NCBI RefSeq assembly: GCF_002001045.1
Contig: NZ_MUNR01000009.1
Location: 124,001-188,000 of the forward strand
From: Rhodanobacter sp. C01
GTDB taxonomy: Bacteria > Pseudomonadota > Gammaproteobacteria > Xanthomonadales > Rhodanobacteraceae
Direction: 5' to 3'
Length of the DNA: 64,000 nt
Part shown: piece after piece, positions 62,591-64,000 of the stretch
How positions within the stretch are numbered: the first letter of the stretch is position 1
Layout: the number at the start of each line of letters is the position of its first letter
Notes under the pieces: generated by a model
The model's database searches: none
The model's input: only the letters and a program-made list of their open reading frames with translations
What the model was told of the DNA's origin: nothing
Program-made: the position numbers and the translations under genes

Positions 62591-63307
62591 GACAAGTCAT
62601 TCCGTATGAGTTGATGTGTCCCGATCAGGGTTGCCAGCGGGTGGTTGCCGCTCCTGTTCGCATGTCGGTCTGCGGTGTCGTACGTCTCATCTGCGTACTC
62701 TTCCAACCATGCGACGAACGACTCGCGGCCAAATCGACACAAATCGATGGCTGCGGTTTTAGTGCCGGTCCACTCAAACACCATGCATCAGCCCATTTTT
62801 GCTTGCCACCATGGCGGCTTTCCCCAACGTCTGCTCGCCCACCTGATCGAGGATGTAGCGCGACGCGCAGGCTGCGTCATGGATCGTCTTGCCAAGTACG
62901 GGCAGACTCCGCTCATCCAGGTGGTCAGCACCGCCGGTCGAAATCACATCGCCATGTGCAGCCGAATCAAAAGGGACGGAGGTAGTTATCCGCGTTCGAT
63001 TACCTCCGTCCCTTAATTCGGCAACAACGCCAGGGTGCATCGCTTTTGCATTACTGCTGACCAAGCTAACGGGTGCTTTCGCCCTTGTCATGGATGGCTC
63101 TTGGCATGGCCATCTGAATAAGCGGCTCAAACTGACCCCGTTTTTATCTCGACCGCGCAAAACGATGGGTCGAGCGCGGATATGAAAGAAAGATTGAGGG
63201 CTGCCGTGGACCGCTAGGCGACGCCTTTCTTGCGCCAACGCAAGATGATCTTGGACTTCTGATTGAGTTTCACGTCCTGCCCCAAGGCACTGTCGCGAAT
63301 GCACATG
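62591..63307. other. Gene-poor region with repeats and ORF fragments
   Basis: 717 bases between yceI and the LysR gene. Several open frames cross it on both strands but none has a ribosome site with a conserved start, and none gives a family I recognise. It holds the 62971 inverted repeat and an AAACTGACCCCGTTTTT element at about 63128. It looks like a decayed gene or repeat remnant. Confidence 0.4.
62971..63014. repeat. Perfect 14-bp inverted repeat, REP/RAYT-like
   Basis: AAGGGACGGAGGTA (62971-62984) and TACCTCCGTCCCTT (63001-63014) with a 16-base loop. GGGACGGAGGTA palindromes resemble REP-type elements seen in Xanthomonadales intergenic DNA (recalled). No transposase gene is present nearby. 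Confidence 0.6.
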
Positions 63308-64000
63308 CTACCGCCCAAAATCCGTAGCTGTTGTCATCGAAGGGATCGAAGGATCGGCACCGAAACGAGCCATCAGAAAATCGACCACGCTTCGTAGCTT
63401 TGCCGTGGGACGGCGATCCTGCGGGTAGACCAGATACATCGGCGATGGTGAGAGCGACCAGTCGGGTAGCACAGGTATCAAACGGCCTGCAGCCAGATCG
63501 TCGGCCAGTACGACATCCGGCTGCAACACGATGCCCACACCGCTCAAGGCGGCGATGCGCAGCGCGTTGCCCTGATTTGCGACGAAGCGACCTTGCACAG
63601 CGACGCTGCAAGTGGCGCCATCGGGCCCCACCAAACGCCAACGATCATGGTGCCGCCAGTACGACAGACCGAGGCAAGCGTGCGTGCTGAGCTCTTCGGG
63701 GTGCTGGGGCTGACCATGGCGCGCAAGGTAACTCGGTGCTGCGGCTAGCCGTCTGCGGTAAGGCTGCAGTGGCCGCGCCACCAAGCCGGTGTCGTCGATA
63801 TCACCGATATGGATGCCCAGTTCATAGCCTTCGTCGACGAGGTCGAGCTTGCGGTTATCCAGTGTCAGCTCCACGCTGACCTCGGGATGGCTTTCCATAA
63901 AGTCGGCCAACGCCGGCACCAAGCTATGGCTACCGAAACTCACTGGCGCAACCAGTCTCAGTTGACCGCGTGGGCTCGCCTGCAGCTCCAAGGCACTCGC
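63308..64000 (-). CDS. LysR-family regulator, N-terminus beyond window
   Basis: The frame is open to the right edge and encodes the LysR substrate-binding domain: SPRGQLRLVAPVSFGSHSLVPALADFMESHPEVSVELTLDNRKLDLVDEG, followed by the GVGIVLQPDVVLADDLAAGRLIPVLPDW block. The DNA-binding domain is outside the window. It resembles the LysR proteins that control quinone or aromatic detoxification genes. Confidence 0.85.
   Translation of the reverse strand, partial: ASALELQASPRGQLRLVAPVSFGSHSLVPALADFMESHPEVSVELTLDNRKLDLVDEGYELGIHIGDIDDTGLVARPLQPYRRRLAAAPSYLARHGQPQHPEELSTHACLGLSYWRHHDRWRLVGPDGATCSVAVQGRFVANQGNALRIAALSGVGIVLQPDVVLADDLAAGRLIPVLPDWSLSPSPMYLVYPQDRRPTAKLRSVVDFLMARFGADPSIPSMTTATDFGR

Noticed and set aside
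62774-63304. 176-residue minus-strand frame
   Set aside because: Crosses repeat elements, has no ribosome site, and gives no recognisable family; described as part of the gene-poor region instead.

Overview
The window is a GC-rich (roughly 60-65% in most coding regions) gammaproteobacterial chromosome segment. The family mix (YfeX-type Dyp peroxidase, DUF3014, YXWGXW protein, many small stress operons each paired with its own regulator) suggests the Xanthomonadales, probably Rhodanobacteraceae (Dyella/Rhodanobacter/Luteibacter-like). This assignment is inferred from gene content only. No rRNA, tRNA, CRISPR array, prophage or intact insertion sequence was seen. The first gene (M14-peptidase-like tail) and the last gene (LysR regulator) are cut by the window ends.

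The most notable region is about 5.1-10.6 kb, all on the minus strand. An N-methyltransferase of the borosin (OphMA/SonM-like) branch of the tetrapyrrole-methylase fold (9747-10577) is followed by a 101-residue peptide gene (9337-9642) with a conserved helical leader, a short variable Cys-containing segment and a charged tail. This looks like a split borosin RiPP methyltransferase with its precursor. Next come a periplasmic-TPR/transmembrane/GGDEF diguanylate cyclase (7505-9292), a second paralogous precursor (6935-7216) and a second paralogous diguanylate cyclase (5123-6910). The peptide + cyclase pair is therefore duplicated. In both members the input ends have diverged (peptide core, TPR sensor) while the common ends have not (leader, GGDEF). 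This suggests, without proving it, a backbone-methylated peptide that is read by a TPR sensor and converted into c-di-GMP.

The rest is a series of housekeeping and stress modules. 1-5 kb: MBL hydrolase with divergent TetR and twin operators, secreted M28 peptidase, cupin. 10.7-18 kb: 2'-5' RNA ligase, DUF3014, YadGH-like ABC exporter, CsbD, PLD lipoprotein, AIM24. 18-23 kb: His-rich PadR + Fur-like + siderophore-interacting protein (YqjI/YqjH-like), FAD monooxygenase, OhrR/Ohr, Fur-box PepSY protein. 23-29 kb: two further c-di-GMP enzymes, YXWGXW protein, a degenerate RNA ligase paralogue. 29-40 kb: OsmC + FMN reductase, SRPBCC + ArsR, periplasmic small proteins, MFS (YhhS), TonB-like, FUSC, glycosyltransferase 39, GST, DUF899. 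40-48 kb: SRPBCC, Dyp peroxidase, amidohydrolase, DUF2975-XRE-retropepsin operon, DHA2 exporter + MarR. 48-64 kb: LysR-linked redox genes (epimerase, peroxiredoxin, aldehyde dehydrogenase), VOC, GST, ICMT, PadR, and an HxlR locus with two NAD(P)-binding oxidoreductases preceded by duplicated promoter units, then YceI.

A recurring theme is short regulator-effector operons with a visible dyad operator at the promoter (TetR, PadR, OhrR, ArsR, MarR, XRE, PadR, HxlR loci). Oxidative, electrophile and metal stress are the most common likely inputs. Several short inverted repeats resembling RAYT/REP-type elements occur at 56.6 and 63.0-63.1 kb.
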